This document shows positions 17,931 through 29,899 of a DNA stretch of 64,000 bases, in pieces. Location: the NCBI RefSeq assembly GCF_000424305.1, contig NZ_KE384162.1, forward strand, positions 558,001-622,000, read 5' to 3'. Within the stretch, counting starts at the first letter, position 1. Every line of letters begins with the position of its first letter. Source of the DNA: Pseudobutyrivibrio ruminis AD2017 (GTDB lineage: Bacteria; Bacillota; Clostridia; Lachnospirales; Lachnospiraceae). Below the pieces are notes generated by a model. That model had not been told where the DNA came from. It did not search any database and saw nothing but the letters and a program-made list of their open reading frames with translations. The position numbers were made by a program, and so were the translations under genes.

Positions 17931-19100
17931 TTAAAATCTAAGCATTAACTCACGCTCTATTTCTTCACCATTTCTATAATATACCCTAGGTACTCTCTTG
18001 CTAACTGCACATGTAAGCTCATAAGGTATTGTGCCCGCTTTTTCAGCAAGGTCATCTACAGAATTATTCTCACCGAAGATTTCTACTTCACTTCCAACAT
18101 CTACAGTAGGCATATCTGTAATATCAATCATACACATATCCATGCAAATCTTACCGCGAAGCTTTGCTGGGCCTTCCTTTGTGATTAATGAACAGTTGTT
18201 AGAAAGGCTTCTAAGGAATCCATCTGCATAACCATAAGGTAAGACACCGATTCTTGTTGTCTTGTCTGTAACAAAGGTTCTACCATAGCTGATTGCTGTT
18301 CCTTCAGGGTAAATCTTGATAGTGCTGACTGTAGTCTTCAATGTCATAGCTGGACGAAGATCCATCTGACGAGCAAAATCTCCATAGCCATATAAAAGAA
18401 GACCTGGACGAACCATATCAAGATATGTCTCTGGAAAACGAGCTGTAGCACCTGTATTTGCACAATGTCTAATTTTAAACTTGTGACCAATCTTATCCTC
18501 AACAGCTTTAATTACACTTGTGAAAAGCTCAAACTGATGCTTTGTATATTCATCATTGTCTTCGCCAAATTCATCTGCAACAGCAAAATGAGTGAAGATT
18601 CCCTCTGCATCTAAGCCTGGCATATTACATGCTTCTGCTATTCCTTCTACACCATTATCAAAATAAGTATTATCGCAAAGATAGCCCAGTCGAGACATAC
18701 CTGTATCTACTTTTATGTGAACCTTAAGTGTGCCACCACATTTAACAGCTTCAGCGCTGTATTCGTCTGCCTTTGCCTTGCAGGTTATAGCCTGTGTAAT
18801 ATCATATTCAATCAAGCGTGCCACCTGCTCCTTTGGTGTATGTCCTAAAATAAGAATAGGCATTGTTATTCCGTTTGAACGAAGCTCTAATGCTTCATCT
18901 GCACTACTAACTGCAAGATAATCTGCTCCAAGCTCCTGCAAAAGACGACCTACCTGGATACTACCATGTCCATAAGCATCTGCCTTTACTACTCCAAGAA
19001 ACTTAACATCGCTTCCGATTTTCTGTCTGATTACTTTATAATTATGAGCTATCGCATCTAGATTTATTTCAGCCCATGTACGTCTAAGTGTTGATTCCAT
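17931..19100 (-). CDS. alr: Alanine racemase
   Basis: A 389-aa PLP enzyme making D-alanine for peptidoglycan. PLP lysine K39 is in VVKADAYGHG, and the second catalytic base, a Tyr, is in AISYGRTF; LGYLCDN, HCANTGAT and KICMDMCMID are also characteristic. The start is ATG 19100, with AGGAG ten bases upstream; the 11-codon extension upstream has no ribosome site. A TATAAT lies at 19138-19143 and could drive the gene independently of the amino-acid transporter genes just upstream. Confidence 0.97.
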   Translation of the reverse strand: MESTLRRTWAEINLDAIAHNYKVIRQKIGSDVKFLGVVKADAYGHGSIQVGRLLQELGADYLAVSSADEALELRSNGITMPILILGHTPKEQVARLIEYDITQAITCKAKADEYSAEAVKCGGTLKVHIKVDTGMSRLGYLCDNTYFDNGVEGIAEACNMPGLDAEGIFTHFAVADEFGEDNDEYTKHQFELFTSVIKAVEDKIGHKFKIRHCANTGATARFPETYLDMVRPGLLLYGYGDFARQMDLRPAMTLKTTVSTIKIYPEGTAISYGRTFVTDKTTRIGVLPYGYADGFLRSLSNNCSLITKEGPAKLRGKICMDMCMIDITDMPTVDVGSEVEIFGENNSVDDLAEKAGTIPYELTCAVSKRVPRVYYRNGEEIERELMLRF

Positions 19101-19160
19101 TATAGTATTGCTCCTATATATTTTTGTAAACAATACTATTATAGCCTTTTATCGAAAAAA

Positions 19161-19895
19161 CTAAAGTACCTTTGATAAGAAGTCCTGAAGTCTTTGGCTC
19201 TTAGGGTTTTCAAAAATATCCTTAGGGCTTCCCTGTTCCTTAATTCCCTGCTCATCAAAGAAAAGTACTCTATCTGCCACTTCCTTAGCAAATCCCATTT
19301 CATGAGTAACAACAACCATTGTCATTCCATCATCTGCAAGCTCCTTCATAAGTGAAAGAACTTCCTTTACCATTTCAGGATCAAGAGCACTTGTTGGCTC
19401 GTCAAAAAGAATAACCTCTGGATTCATGGCAAGTGTACGTGCAATGGCTATACGCTGCTTCTGTCCACCTGAAAGGCTATCAGGATAAGCTGTTGCCTTA
19501 TCTGCAAGGCCAACTCTTTCAAGCAATTCCATTGCCTTTACATTTGCTTCCTCTTGGCTCATAAGTCCTAACTTAACTGGCGCAAGTGTAAGGTTCTTCT
19601 TGATTGTAAGATGTGGGAACAGATTAAAATGCTGAAATACCATTCCAACTCTACGACGAACATCATCAATATCTACGCCTTTTTTTGTAATATCTTCGCC
19701 ATCCAAATATATTGCACCAGCTGTAAGCTTCTCAAGCTGATTTAATGTTCTGATGAAAGTAGATTTGCCACAACCTGATGGTCCAATTATGGCAATAACC
19801 TCTCCCTTTTCAATTTGCATATTTACATCTTTCAAAATCACATTATCGCCGTATGCCTTTGAAAGATTTTCTACTTTAATTAATACTTCAGACAT
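19161..19895 (-). CDS. Polar amino-acid ABC transporter ATPase (GlnQ-like)
   Basis: A 244-aa PAAT-family ATPase: Walker [22 protein letters not shown], signature [15 protein letters not shown], Walker [15 protein letters not shown], and switch [14 protein letters not shown]. It starts ten bases after the fused binding-protein/permease gene, so these two proteins form a complete importer for a polar amino acid. Substrate unknown. Confidence 0.95.
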   Translation of the reverse strand: MSEVLIKVENLSKAYGDNVILKDVNMQIEKGEVIAIIGPSGCGKSTFIRTLNQLEKLTAGAIYLDGEDITKKGVDIDDVRRRVGMVFQHFNLFPHLTIKKNLTLAPVKLGLMSQEEANVKAMELLERVGLADKATAYPDSLSGGQKQRIAIARTLAMNPEVILFDEPTSALDPEMVKEVLSLMKELADDGMTMVVVTHEMGFAKEVADRVLFFDEQGIKEQGSPKDIFENPKSQRLQDFLSKVL

Positions 19896-19905
19896 ATTTG
19901 CTCCT

Positions 19906-21408
19906 TTATCTCTCGTTCTTTCTAAGCTTCATTTCCAGTTTTGATACAAATGCATTTAATACCTGTACAATTGCAAGATAGATAATTGCAACTGCAATAA
20001 GTGGCATAAATGCCTCGTAAGTAATACTTCTAATGATATCTCCACCTCTGGTTAAATCCATAAGACCGATATATCCGCAGATTGAAGTTTCCTTAATAAG
20101 AGAAATAAACTCGTTAGCAAGTGATGGCAAAACTGTCTTGATTGCCTGTGGCAAAATGATGATTGTCATTGTCTGCTTATAGTTAAGTCCAAGGCTTCGT
20201 CCTGCCTCCATCTGTCCATCATCAACTGACATAATACCGCCACGCATAATTTCAGCAACATAAGCACCTGAGTTAATAGCAAATGCAATAATAGCTACTA
20301 AAAGCTTTGGAACATTAACTGTCTTAAATACTACATAGTAGATAATCAAAAGCTGAATCATAATAGGTGTTCCACGGATGATTGTAAGATAAAGCTTGCA
20401 GATTGCATTTAAAATCTTAAATCCGCCAGTCTTGTCATAGGTAACACGAACTATTGCAACTAAAAAGCCTATAATCATACCAGCAAGTACGGCGCAAAGT
20501 GCAATGATAAGAGTATTTAATAAACCTTTTAACAAGAAAGTATATCTGCTATCATCAACAAAATTTCTCTTAAGGTTCGCAACAAAGCCAAGGCTATCTC
20601 CTGAAAGAGAATCATCCTTTACGATGATTGCCTGCTTGGTAGTTACATAAGAGTCTGAGAAATTAATAGACTTAAGTCTTTCCTCTGTCATGGTCATACC
20701 AGCAATACCCACATCCGCCTTGTGAGATGATACCGCATTGATGATACTGTCAAATTCGATATCCTCAATTTCCACCTTACGTCCGAGCTTGTCACCTATT
20801 GCTTTGATAAGCTCCATATCGATACCAACAACCTCACCATTTTCATAATATTCATATGGAGGGAAAGCGGCATTTGTAGCAACTACAAGTGTACCATTGT
20901 CATATGTAGTACCCTCAGGAGTAACATAAGGACATGTTCCCTTTGTCTCATCACCGATATAGTTAGCAGTGATTTGATCTACAACGCCCTCTTCCTTAAG
21001 CTCTGCTAAAGCTGTGTTAACTTCATCTAAAAGCTCAGTGTTATCCTTTGCAATGCAGATTGCATATTCCTCCATAGTAAATGGCTCATCCAAAATAGTA
21101 AGTGTTGGTTCGTTAGCTGTGCTTGCAAGAGCTGGCTGTTCGTCAACGATAACACAATCTACCTTACCCTGCTTAAGAGCCTGGATTGCATCAGCAATCT
21201 TGTTGTATCTATCAACAGTAGTGCCTGCCTCATCTCCTTCGTTTTCAGATGCATATAAATCTCCAACTGTACCGAGCTGTACACCGATTTTTGCACCGGC
21301 TAAATCATCAACTGATTTAATCTGTTTGGTTTCATTAGCCTTGCTTCCACAGCCCACCATCATTACAGCTGCAGCAAGGATCATAAATGATAATAATTTC
21401 TTTCTCAT
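19906..21408 (-). CDS. Fused, circularly permuted solute-binding lipoprotein + permease (amino-acid ABC importer)
   Basis: A 500-aa fusion. Residues 1-20 are a lipoprotein signal with Cys20 (MMVGC). Residues 30-155 read as the second lobe plus the C-terminal end of a family 3 solute-binding protein ([17 protein letters not shown] to ITANYIGDE). Residues 172-264 read as the first lobe, which normally comes first ([17 protein letters not shown] to TTKQAIIVK). One complete domain is therefore present in permuted order. Residues about 288-497 are a HisM-type permease with five or so helices and the EAA loop ([13 protein letters not shown]). Its ATPase follows. A TATAAT at 21442-21447 is a likely -10 box. 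Confidence 0.92.
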   Translation of the reverse strand: MRKKLLSFMILAAAVMMVGCGSKANETKQIKSVDDLAGAKIGVQLGTVGDLYASENEGDEAGTTVDRYNKIADAIQALKQGKVDCVIVDEQPALASTANEPTLTILDEPFTMEEYAICIAKDNTELLDEVNTALAELKEEGVVDQITANYIGDETKGTCPYVTPEGTTYDNGTLVVATNAAFPPYEYYENGEVVGIDMELIKAIGDKLGRKVEIEDIEFDSIINAVSSHKADVGIAGMTMTEERLKSINFSDSYVTTKQAIIVKDDSLSGDSLGFVANLKRNFVDDSRYTFLLKGLLNTLIIALCAVLAGMIIGFLVAIVRVTYDKTGGFKILNAICKLYLTIIRGTPIMIQLLIIYYVVFKTVNVPKLLVAIIAFAINSGAYVAEIMRGGIMSVDDGQMEAGRSLGLNYKQTMTIIILPQAIKTVLPSLANEFISLIKETSICGYIGLMDLTRGGDIIRSITYEAFMPLIAVAIIYLAIVQVLNAFVSKLEMKLRKNER

Positions 21409-21460
21409 GTATATTTATCCTCTTGTGATGTATTTTTATACATTATAACACAATAAATTT

Positions 21461-21497
21461 ATAAAAAAAGTATCTAATTATAAAAAATCAGATACTT
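21461..21497 (-). terminator. Intrinsic terminator after the sce7726-like gene
   Basis: AAGTATCT (21468-21475) pairs with AGATACTT (21490-21497); on the minus strand a run of seven T follows the stem. It lies ten bases after the stop codon at 21507. Confidence 0.7.
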
Positions 21498-21506
21498 CTT
21501 AATATA

Positions 21507-22253
21507 TTATTTGTTAATTTTAGCCATACGCCTAATACGTCGCACTCTGGTGGACTTCTTAGGACCTCGCCTTCTTGGCGTATGTTCTTTTCTATAAGCT
21601 GCAATTTCCTCAAGTAATTTTTCATAATCCCTTTCGAATAATAGCTCACTTATTTGTTTATTTAAATCTGTTACATTAATTCTTGTTTCAGGTATGATTG
21701 GTTCCTTACCTTCAGCCTTTGCTGCCCTTTTAATTCGTGTAATTTCAGCCTTGGTAAGTGGAAGCTTCGTCCATTCGATTAATGTCTTTCTTACAAATGC
21801 CTTACTTCTTCCATTGTACTTTGGCATATTATACATTTCCTGAAGGGCTGCCAGCTCTGGGCGCCATAAAAGCTCCAGCTTTCGGTTTAACCTCATCTTT
21901 TTGTTAAGCTCAGGCCTTCTTAGAAAATAAAAATCACACTGGTTTTCCACTTCATCTACAGTGATTATTCCCCAATGCTCAGGGATATGCTCTCCCACAT
22001 GGTTAGCATGGCTGCTTCCAACCACTACTATATTGTAATCGAAATATTTGTCGTAATCCTTTATCTGACTTTCAAGACGTGTGTATGTATCAGCATCAGA
22101 TTTAATCTCGATTCCCACAAGGGCGCCTGTAATCACCATAATTACATCAGCCCTTGAGCTTCCCATCATCTTTTCTTCGATTATCCTGGTTTTTCCATAT
22201 TCACACTCAAGATAATCAAACAAAGGCTCTCTTATGTCCTTGTCTTTAAGCAT
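21507..22253 (-). CDS. sce7726-like protein with PD-(D/E)XK nuclease-like core
   Basis: A 248-aa protein. The N-terminal 100 residues fit the sce7726 family pattern: DIREPLFDYL, then SSRADV with Asp36, then GIEIKSD with Glu49 and Lys51, then LESQIKDYDKYFD. The spacing Asp-(about 12)-Glu-x-Lys is that of the PD-(D/E)XK nuclease fold. The C-terminal region (150-248) is basic, ending in RRRGPKKSTRVRRIRR, compatible with nucleic-acid binding. It follows a lipoprotein gene by two bases. Family function is unknown; a role in defence or DNA processing is only inference. Confidence 0.75.
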   Translation of the reverse strand: MLKDKDIREPLFDYLECEYGKTRIIEEKMMGSSRADVIMVITGALVGIEIKSDADTYTRLESQIKDYDKYFDYNIVVVGSSHANHVGEHIPEHWGIITVDEVENQCDFYFLRRPELNKKMRLNRKLELLWRPELAALQEMYNMPKYNGRSKAFVRKTLIEWTKLPLTKAEITRIKRAAKAEGKEPIIPETRINVTDLNKQISELLFERDYEKLLEEIAAYRKEHTPRRRGPKKSTRVRRIRRMAKINK

Positions 22254-22255
22254 GT

Positions 22256-23065
22256 CTACTCCATTGAATCTATCTTTGCAATGATATCATCTGCTGATTC
22301 TCCACCATTTTCGAAGCCATCAACAACAAGCTTTGTATCAATATACTTATTAATTGTCTCATCATATTCTTCCTGGCTTGAAAGCTCTTGTTCATTAACT
22401 TCCCAGTAAGAAATGATTGGGTCACCATTTTCATCAAAGCTATCCTCTGCCCAAACATCTAAAGGTCTGCTAGAACCATAAGCAAGCTGGATAAAGAAGC
22501 CATCCTTTATAGCTACCACATAATCATTTATTGTAGAATCTGCCACAATGTTTTCGTGGGCGATAAGGCTATTCTTTCCTTTGATATATTTAATATTCTC
22601 TATCTGACTCGAGAAAATATTCACTGTAGGATTTGTAAATGTAGCAATTGCAAGCTGATTGTTCATAGTTGTATAAACAAGCTCCGGCACATTATCATCA
22701 TCTACATAAATAAGGGAATAGCTATGCTCCATTTCGTCATTTTCGCAGTCTTCAATCAAAGACTTATATGCTTCCTGCCAGCTTTCAAATTCTGAAATCT
22801 CAGCATCCCCTGACTTTTTATAATTGGTACCTGCTCTGTCATCTGCTTCAAAAGCTGCCTTGTATTCATCGGAGTAGCTATAGCCTTCCACTACCTCTAT
22901 TTTTACATCATCATTGTTTTCTTCATCGCCTGTAGTTTCTTCTACGTCCTTAGAACCTCCCAAAAGAGACTTTGGTCCGTTGTCTGTGGCCTGCTCCAAG
23001 CCACATGCCAGGCATACGCTTCCTACCGATAATATTAATAAAATAGATACTAATTTCTTTTTCAT
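22256..23065 (-). CDS. Predicted lipoprotein, function unknown
   Basis: A 269-aa secreted lipoprotein. The signal peptide ends in a lipobox with the Cys in CLACG (about residue 21), followed by a low-complexity acidic linker and a domain with the text SYSLIYVDDDNVPELVYT, a pattern common in Lachnospiraceae lipoproteins. The start is the ATG at 23065 with AGGAGG six bases upstream, rather than a farther in-frame start. It is coupled to the sce7726-like gene (two-base gap), which is an odd partner for a surface protein. Confidence 0.75.
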   Translation of the reverse strand: MKKKLVSILLILSVGSVCLACGLEQATDNGPKSLLGGSKDVEETTGDEENNDDVKIEVVEGYSYSDEYKAAFEADDRAGTNYKKSGDAEISEFESWQEAYKSLIEDCENDEMEHSYSLIYVDDDNVPELVYTTMNNQLAIATFTNPTVNIFSSQIENIKYIKGKNSLIAHENIVADSTINDYVVAIKDGFFIQLAYGSSRPLDVWAEDSFDENGDPIISYWEVNEQELSSQEEYDETINKYIDTKLVVDGFENGGESADDIIAKIDSME

Positions 23066-23109
23066 ATTGCCTCCTAAATTTAGCTTCCTAATCATTATAC
23101 TAGATTTAA

Positions 23110-23142
23110 TAAAAAATCGCAGTCTAATTAATAGACTGCGAT
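23110..23142 (-). terminator. Intrinsic terminator after chemoreceptor gene
   Basis: ATCGCAGTCTA (23116-23126) pairs with TAGACTGCGAT (23132-23142), loop of five; T6 follows on the minus strand. It belongs to the chemoreceptor ending at 23160. Confidence 0.85.
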
Positions 23143-23159
23143 CTGATGAACCAAAGCTT

Positions 23160-24698
23160 CTAACTATTTAACAGTCGATTTATTTCATCCACCATTTCGT
23201 TTATTGTTTTAGCTTGTACGGCAACCTCTTCAGTATTTTTTGCATTACTTTCTGCCATCGCTCTGATTGATATAAATTGTTCATTTTCATCTCGAATACT
23301 TTCAGCGATATTTTGATTTATATCAACTGTTTGTCTGATGATATCAGCCTGTCGTTTAATTGCTGTATTCATTTCATTTACAGCATCCACAGACTCTCTC
23401 AACATACCGCTCATATCTCTAATATCATCAAATACCTTCTTGAACTGTTCATTTTGCTCTTCAAGCTTTGATGCATTATTATCTACCTGAGTTGTAATCT
23501 CTTTTACATTCAGTTGTACCCTGTCTATTACAGCTCCTACATCATTTAATGAGCTCGATGTACTTTCTGCTAGTTTACCAACTTCTGTAGCAACAACAGC
23601 AAAGCCCTTTCCTGCTTCACCAGCTCTTGCAGCTTCAATAGATGCATTCAATGCTAAAAGACTGATTGAAGAAGATATCCCCTGAATCAATTCTAATGTT
23701 GTACCAATTTCTTCAACAGCAACTGATAATCTTTCAGCCACATCCGTTGTTGTTGCCATTGAATCTGATACTTCTGTATTTATTCCCTGCAAATCATTGA
23801 GAGATTTCTCATTTTCATTAGATTTAATAAGTAGATTATCTGAGGTTATTTCAACTTTTCCAACGTTTTCCTCGACTATGTTCTCACAATCACTTAATTC
23901 AGAGAGATTGTTCATACTTTCATCTGCCTTAGTTCCAAGAAGATTACTACTTTCTACCAAATCGTCACTTGTAGCAGACAATTCTTCAGCTGAAGCGCTT
24001 TCATTAGAAGCAATATCCAAAAGTGCTGAACCAGCTGTGACCATCTTTTCGGATATAATTTTTACTGCATCCATTACTCCCACAACTCTTCTATTGTTTT
24101 CTTCCAACTCATCCTTTTTTGCATTAACAAGGAAATATGAAACAAAGAATACAAATAATGATATGCCAGCCAATGAAATTGTCAGACCAACGATGCACAT
24201 TATAATATCTGTAACATACAGTTCATCTTTAGCAGGTAATAAAGCACTTCCACGAACAATCCAACCACTTATTAATGTAACAATGCAAACTATACCTGTA
24301 ATTAATAACTGTTTAATATCTAAGAAAAATCCAATCAAGGTTAAAAAGAATGCCAAAAAGCCCCAGAAATTTCTTGTAGGGCACATGAATACAATATATG
24401 TCCACTGAATAATAAGGACTAAAGAACAATAAACTTTTCCTAACGGTAATTTGCCATCTATTAGATACCCATCCTCATCAAATGACATCTTTAAGATAAA
24501 CATACCTATAAATAAAAAACAAATATCCATAATAGCGAAGCAAATTACAGCTACCCAGGACATATCTTTGTAAAAACCAATCAATTTTTCAGTAATAAAC
24601 ATACACGTAGCAAACATACATGCACCTGTCAAAGCTATTATGCCCCATTTAAATACAGCTGATAAATACACTTCGAAAGCAGACTTTTTATTACCCAT
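23160..24698 (-). CDS. Methyl-accepting chemotaxis protein with multi-helix membrane N-terminus
   Basis: A 512-aa chemoreceptor. The first 205 residues are six or seven membrane helices with only short loops, so there is no periplasmic-type sensor domain and no HAMP domain. Residues about 210-510 are the coiled-coil signalling domain, with the hairpin tip around [20 protein letters not shown]. It may sense membrane-associated or energy-related signals, or partner another protein. Ribosome site GAGGAGG about ten bases before the ATG. Monocistronic, with its own terminator. Confidence 0.92.
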   Translation of the reverse strand: MGNKKSAFEVYLSAVFKWGIIALTGACMFATCMFITEKLIGFYKDMSWVAVICFAIMDICFLFIGMFILKMSFDEDGYLIDGKLPLGKVYCSLVLIIQWTYIVFMCPTRNFWGFLAFFLTLIGFFLDIKQLLITGIVCIVTLISGWIVRGSALLPAKDELYVTDIIMCIVGLTISLAGISLFVFFVSYFLVNAKKDELEENNRRVVGVMDAVKIISEKMVTAGSALLDIASNESASAEELSATSDDLVESSNLLGTKADESMNNLSELSDCENIVEENVGKVEITSDNLLIKSNENEKSLNDLQGINTEVSDSMATTTDVAERLSVAVEEIGTTLELIQGISSSISLLALNASIEAARAGEAGKGFAVVATEVGKLAESTSSSLNDVGAVIDRVQLNVKEITTQVDNNASKLEEQNEQFKKVFDDIRDMSGMLRESVDAVNEMNTAIKRQADIIRQTVDINQNIAESIRDENEQFISIRAMAESNAKNTEEVAVQAKTINEMVDEINRLLNS

Positions 24699-24763
24699 TT
24701 AACTACAACCTCCTCGTTTTTTAAGATGCAATAATTCTAGCACCACTTTATGATAAAAATGTT

Positions 24764-24793
24764 AAAAAAAGACCTAAGCCTAAGCTCAGGTCT
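24764..24793 (-). terminator. Intrinsic terminator after the esterase gene
   Basis: AGACCTAAGC (24770-24779) pairs with GCTCAGGTCT (24784-24793) with one mismatch; T7 follows on the minus strand. Confidence 0.8.
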
Positions 24794-24820
24794 GATTTTC
24801 GGGGAAATCGTCATTATTTA

Positions 24821-26626
<1,806 letters not shown>

Positions 26627-26751
26627 TTACATTTTCTCCCTTTTCATGTAATGATTTCCCCATAAATTCATTCTATCAACATTTTGAGTATTTCGCAACA
26701 TTATCGTAACTTTTATGTAATATTCAGAAATAAAAATTAGAAAAATTTATG

Positions 26752-26782
26752 AAAAAAAGAGGGCCGTTTTATTTGGCCCTCT
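26752..26782 (-). terminator. Intrinsic terminator after chemoreceptor gene
   Basis: AGAGGGCC (26758-26765) pairs with GGCCCTCT (26775-26782); T7 follows on the minus strand, 17 bases past the chemoreceptor stop codon. Confidence 0.88.
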
Positions 26783-26798
26783 AATAGATATACATTAT

Positions 26799-28472
26799 TT
26801 ATCTTTTAAGATTAAACTTTTCAACTAATCCCTTCAGTGAATCAGCATGCTCGTTCATCTCGTAGCTTAGTGCAAGTGACTCCTCTGATGTAGCTGCATT
26901 ATTCTGTCCAACAGAAGAAATCTCACCAATATTATTTGACATTTCCTTAACTGATTCAGCTTGGGTATTAGATGCCTCAGCAATGGATTTAACCTTGACA
27001 GCAATTCCCTGAACCTGGTCAACCATGTCATTAAGCTTTGTGGCTGTATCATTTGCTATAGAAATACCAATTTCTACGTTTCTTAGGGAAGCGTTAATAA
27101 GCTCTGCTGTATCCTGAGCTGCCTCCACTGTCTGTCCTGCCAGCTTTGAAACCTCTCCTGCAACAACTGCGAAGCCCTTTCCTGCCTCACCAGCTCTTGC
27201 TGCCTCAATAGAAGCATTCAGTGACAACAGGTTAGTTTCATCTGCGATTTCATTGATTGTATCAATAATCTTTGAAATCTCCTGAGAAGATGATGAAATG
27301 GCATCCATAGCATTTACAACATCCTGCATCCTCTTATTGCCTTCTACAATATTTTCTGCAACCACCTCAACCTCTTTTGAAATAGTTGTGGCATCTGTAG
27401 AGCTGTTAGAAATCTGATCTGTAATTCTATTTACTGTAACTGACAAATCGTCAACGATATTTGCCTGAGATGTAACTGTATCTGCAAGGTTTTGTCCTGC
27501 ACCAGCAATCTGGTTAGCACCATTTGATACCATATCAGATACTTCCATAATCTCCGTCATAGAATCAGATATCTGCTGTGAAAATGATTCTATTGCATTC
27601 TGGATATCCTTGAAATCTCCATCAAAATCTCTATCAAAGGCAATATCGAAATTGCCCTGTGCCATGGTAGACATCTTGTTTCCAATCTCATCGATGTAAT
27701 AAATCAGCGATTCAACTGCTGTTCTAAGCTGATTTGCAACTCTTCCAATTTCGTTATCAGCATCATAATCAATGTCTACATGAACATTGCCCTTAGCGAT
27801 CTCTTCTGTAGCCTTTGCAAGAACGTCCAAATCCTCTTCTATTTCTTTAATGAGGGCTTTGCTCGTTTTCTTATTAATTGTTATGATTACAATAAGTCCT
27901 ACTATTAAAACAACAACTGCAGCGCCTATAATAACAAGAATTGTTCTATATTTACCAGTTGCAGCTTTTTCTGCAAGTGTACCAGTTTCATCCAAGGAAT
28001 CTGCTAATGTCTCTGATACATCATTAAGTGTAGAATTATAATATTCTAAAGCGCTCTCAGAATCTCCATTTTCTACTAAAGCCAACATCTCAAAGGAAGC
28101 ATCCTCAAAGGCCTTCCAATTAGTTGTAAGCTGAGCACCTAAAGTATCGTTATTAAGGTTCTTGGAAATAGTAGAAAAATATCCCTCTATCTTAGGAAAT
28201 CTTCCCTCCAAATCCTCCTTCTGCGCAGCTGTAACCTCAGGATCATTAGATGCAACAGCAAGAAGCAAACGCTTATTAATTGTCTGCACATCCTTTCTGA
28301 TTTCCATCTGGTAGGTTTCAGTTACAAATTGAACATTGTAAAAGCTATAAATATTAACAAAAATCACGGCCAGGAATATTGCCATTATCAAAGTTGTTCC
28401 TTGAAACAGCTTGATAGTAAATGACGAAAAACCATTTAGCGCCTGTGCTATTGTCCCTTTCTTTTTATTCAT
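26799..28472 (-). CDS. Methyl-accepting chemotaxis protein (4-helix-bundle sensor)
   Basis: A 557-aa classical chemoreceptor: TM1 (about 18-40), an extracytoplasmic helical sensor resembling the 4HB_MCP type (41-180), TM2 (about 180-202), HAMP (203-270), then a signalling domain with the tip [20 protein letters not shown]. Strong ribosome site (GGAGGG) before the ATG. It likely signals to the flagellar motor through CheA/CheW encoded elsewhere. Monocistronic, with a downstream terminator. Confidence 0.94.
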   Translation of the reverse strand: MNKKKGTIAQALNGFSSFTIKLFQGTTLIMAIFLAVIFVNIYSFYNVQFVTETYQMEIRKDVQTINKRLLLAVASNDPEVTAAQKEDLEGRFPKIEGYFSTISKNLNNDTLGAQLTTNWKAFEDASFEMLALVENGDSESALEYYNSTLNDVSETLADSLDETGTLAEKAATGKYRTILVIIGAAVVVLIVGLIVIITINKKTSKALIKEIEEDLDVLAKATEEIAKGNVHVDIDYDADNEIGRVANQLRTAVESLIYYIDEIGNKMSTMAQGNFDIAFDRDFDGDFKDIQNAIESFSQQISDSMTEIMEVSDMVSNGANQIAGAGQNLADTVTSQANIVDDLSVTVNRITDQISNSSTDATTISKEVEVVAENIVEGNKRMQDVVNAMDAISSSSQEISKIIDTINEIADETNLLSLNASIEAARAGEAGKGFAVVAGEVSKLAGQTVEAAQDTAELINASLRNVEIGISIANDTATKLNDMVDQVQGIAVKVKSIAEASNTQAESVKEMSNNIGEISSVGQNNAATSEESLALSYEMNEHADSLKGLVEKFNLKR

Positions 28473-28572
28473 TCTTTTCCCTCCAATACATGCTGTAGAT
28501 TATTACACACATACCTCGATACTGTAATTATAAAAGAAAAGGCTTATCTATAGGCTTTTTTCACAATTTTTT

Positions 28573-29325
28573 TTATAATTTTTCTTTTACAGAAGATGTG
28601 CTAACAGGAAATGTGAAGTATGTATTAGTATATGGCTCATCCGCAAGAGTAAAATGCCACCACTCTTCTGCCAATGGATTAAAGCCATGACGTAGCATAA
28701 CATCTCTTAAAAGCATACGGTTTGCATACTGTTCTTTAGTGATACCAGTGTAATCAGGATGACTAAGCTCTCCAAAATAATCGAAGGTTCCACCCATATC
28801 AACTTCCTTTTCTGTTCGCATATCAAACAAAGTAAGATCTACAGTGCTTCCACGGCTATGGCCAGAATGCTCAGCAATATATCCCTGTGGAAACAATACA
28901 TTCTTCTGAAGCTCTGGATAAAAATACTGTTTCATTCTTGTATCCTTAGGATTCTGCGCCCAGTCTACAAAATTTGTTACTGCCATCTGAGGTCTATAGG
29001 CATCATAAATCTTTAATCTATAGCCCTTTGCTACAAGTTCATCACTGGCTGCCTTTAAAGCTGTAGCAGCTTCTTTTGTAAGTAGCGCCACTGGCTCCTC
29101 ATAGCCATCTATTCTATCTCCTATAAAATTATAAGTAGAATAATAACGGATTTCTAAAATTGCATCAGGTACAGCATCACTTAACAACACGAAATCTGAT
29201 GCATCTGCAGAATAAACAACTGTTTCTTCAGCATTTGATTCCATAGGAACCGACAACAAAATAATGATTGCACTAAGAGATAATGCAGATAATGTTCTAA
29301 ACACTTTTAAACCTTTTTGATACAT
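28573..29325 (-). CDS. Secreted D-alanyl-D-alanine dipeptidase (VanX/DdpX family)
   Basis: A 250-aa zinc dipeptidase with a signal peptide (cleavage about SNA/EE, near residue 34). Zinc ligands and catalytic residues are in order: IYDAYRP (Arg), HSGHSRGSTVDL (His and Asp) and EEWWHF (catalytic Glu, zinc His). It hydrolyses D-Ala-D-Ala; with no vanRS, vanH or vanA here, it is better seen as a peptidoglycan-recycling enzyme outside the membrane than as a resistance gene. The start is ATG 29325 with GGAGGAG six bases upstream. The first repeat element begins about 70 bases upstream, so the promoter must lie within or against it. Confidence 0.9.
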   Translation of the reverse strand: MYQKGLKVFRTLSALSLSAIIILLSVPMESNAEETVVYSADASDFVLLSDAVPDAILEIRYYSTYNFIGDRIDGYEEPVALLTKEAATALKAASDELVAKGYRLKIYDAYRPQMAVTNFVDWAQNPKDTRMKQYFYPELQKNVLFPQGYIAEHSGHSRGSTVDLTLFDMRTEKEVDMGGTFDYFGELSHPDYTGITKEQYANRMLLRDVMLRHGFNPLAEEWWHFTLADEPYTNTYFTFPVSTSSVKEKL

Positions 29326-29393
29326 GTTTTTCTCCTCCATTGCCAATAGCTTTCGCTTAACTCCTCTTAACATGTATCAAGATAACATTTGGA

Positions 29394-29419
29394 TTGTCAC
29401 AATAGTATCACAGTGACAA
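29394..29419. repeat. Degenerate outlying inverted repeat of array A
   Basis: TTGTCAC (29394-29400) and GTGACAA (29413-29419) face each other across 12 bases. These are the same end sequences as the 50-bp units of the adjacent array, but the conserved centre is missing. Confidence 0.6.
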
Positions 29420-29445
29420 ATGCTGCCATTGTTTCTGGTGGGATT

Positions 29446-29717
29446 CTGTCACAAGTATCCCCACAAACCCACATTTTCCATTACCCTTGTGACAGGATTT
29501 CACTGATTCTGGCTTTTTTCTGTCACAAACCTCTTCACAAACCCACATTTTTCGTTATCTCTGTGACAGAATTTCATTGATTCCGCCTGATTTCTGTCAC
29601 AAACTTTCTCACAAACCCACTTTTTCCGTTACACCTGTGACAGAATATCACTGATTCTGGTTATTTTCTGTCACAAACCTCTTCACAAACCCACATTTTT
29701 CGTTATCTCTGTGACAG
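29446..29717. repeat. Array A: four 50-bp units with inverted-repeat ends, period exactly 74 bp
   Basis: Units at 29446-29495, 29520-29569, 29594-29643 and 29668-29717. Each begins CTGTCACAA (or CTGTCACAAA) and ends with TGTGACAG, with an invariant interior ACAAACCCAC. The 24-bp spacers are near copies of each other (GATTTCACTGATTCT and relatives), so the true unit is a 74-bp tandem repeat. The 574 bases between the dipeptidase start (29325) and the next gene (29900) hold this array and no gene that I can support. Confidence 0.93.
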
Positions 29718-29899
29718 GATTTCATTGATTCTAAAATAACCTACTGTAATATGGAATTCCCCCCCTTGCATTGTTATATTTTTAATGTATATTTCATTCT
29801 CGACGTCAATATATAACTTTATCTTGACTATTGTTCATTACTATGGTATTTTAATGAAATCTTTATTGAGTCGTTTTTTATTCCATACATAAAAATTTA

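Noticed and set aside
23797-24408. 203-aa ORF antisense to a chemoreceptor
   Set aside because: A shadow of the real coding strand in a helical, Ser/Thr-rich gene; no ribosome site or recognisable domain.
28573-29325. Vancomycin-resistance module
   Set aside because: The dipeptidase is VanX-like, but no ligase, dehydrogenase or two-component genes are nearby, and it has a signal peptide, so a cell-wall recycling role is more likely.
29446-29717. CRISPR array
   Set aside because: Regular repeats and 24-bp spacers, but the spacers are near copies of one another, repeats are divergent, and no cas gene is present.
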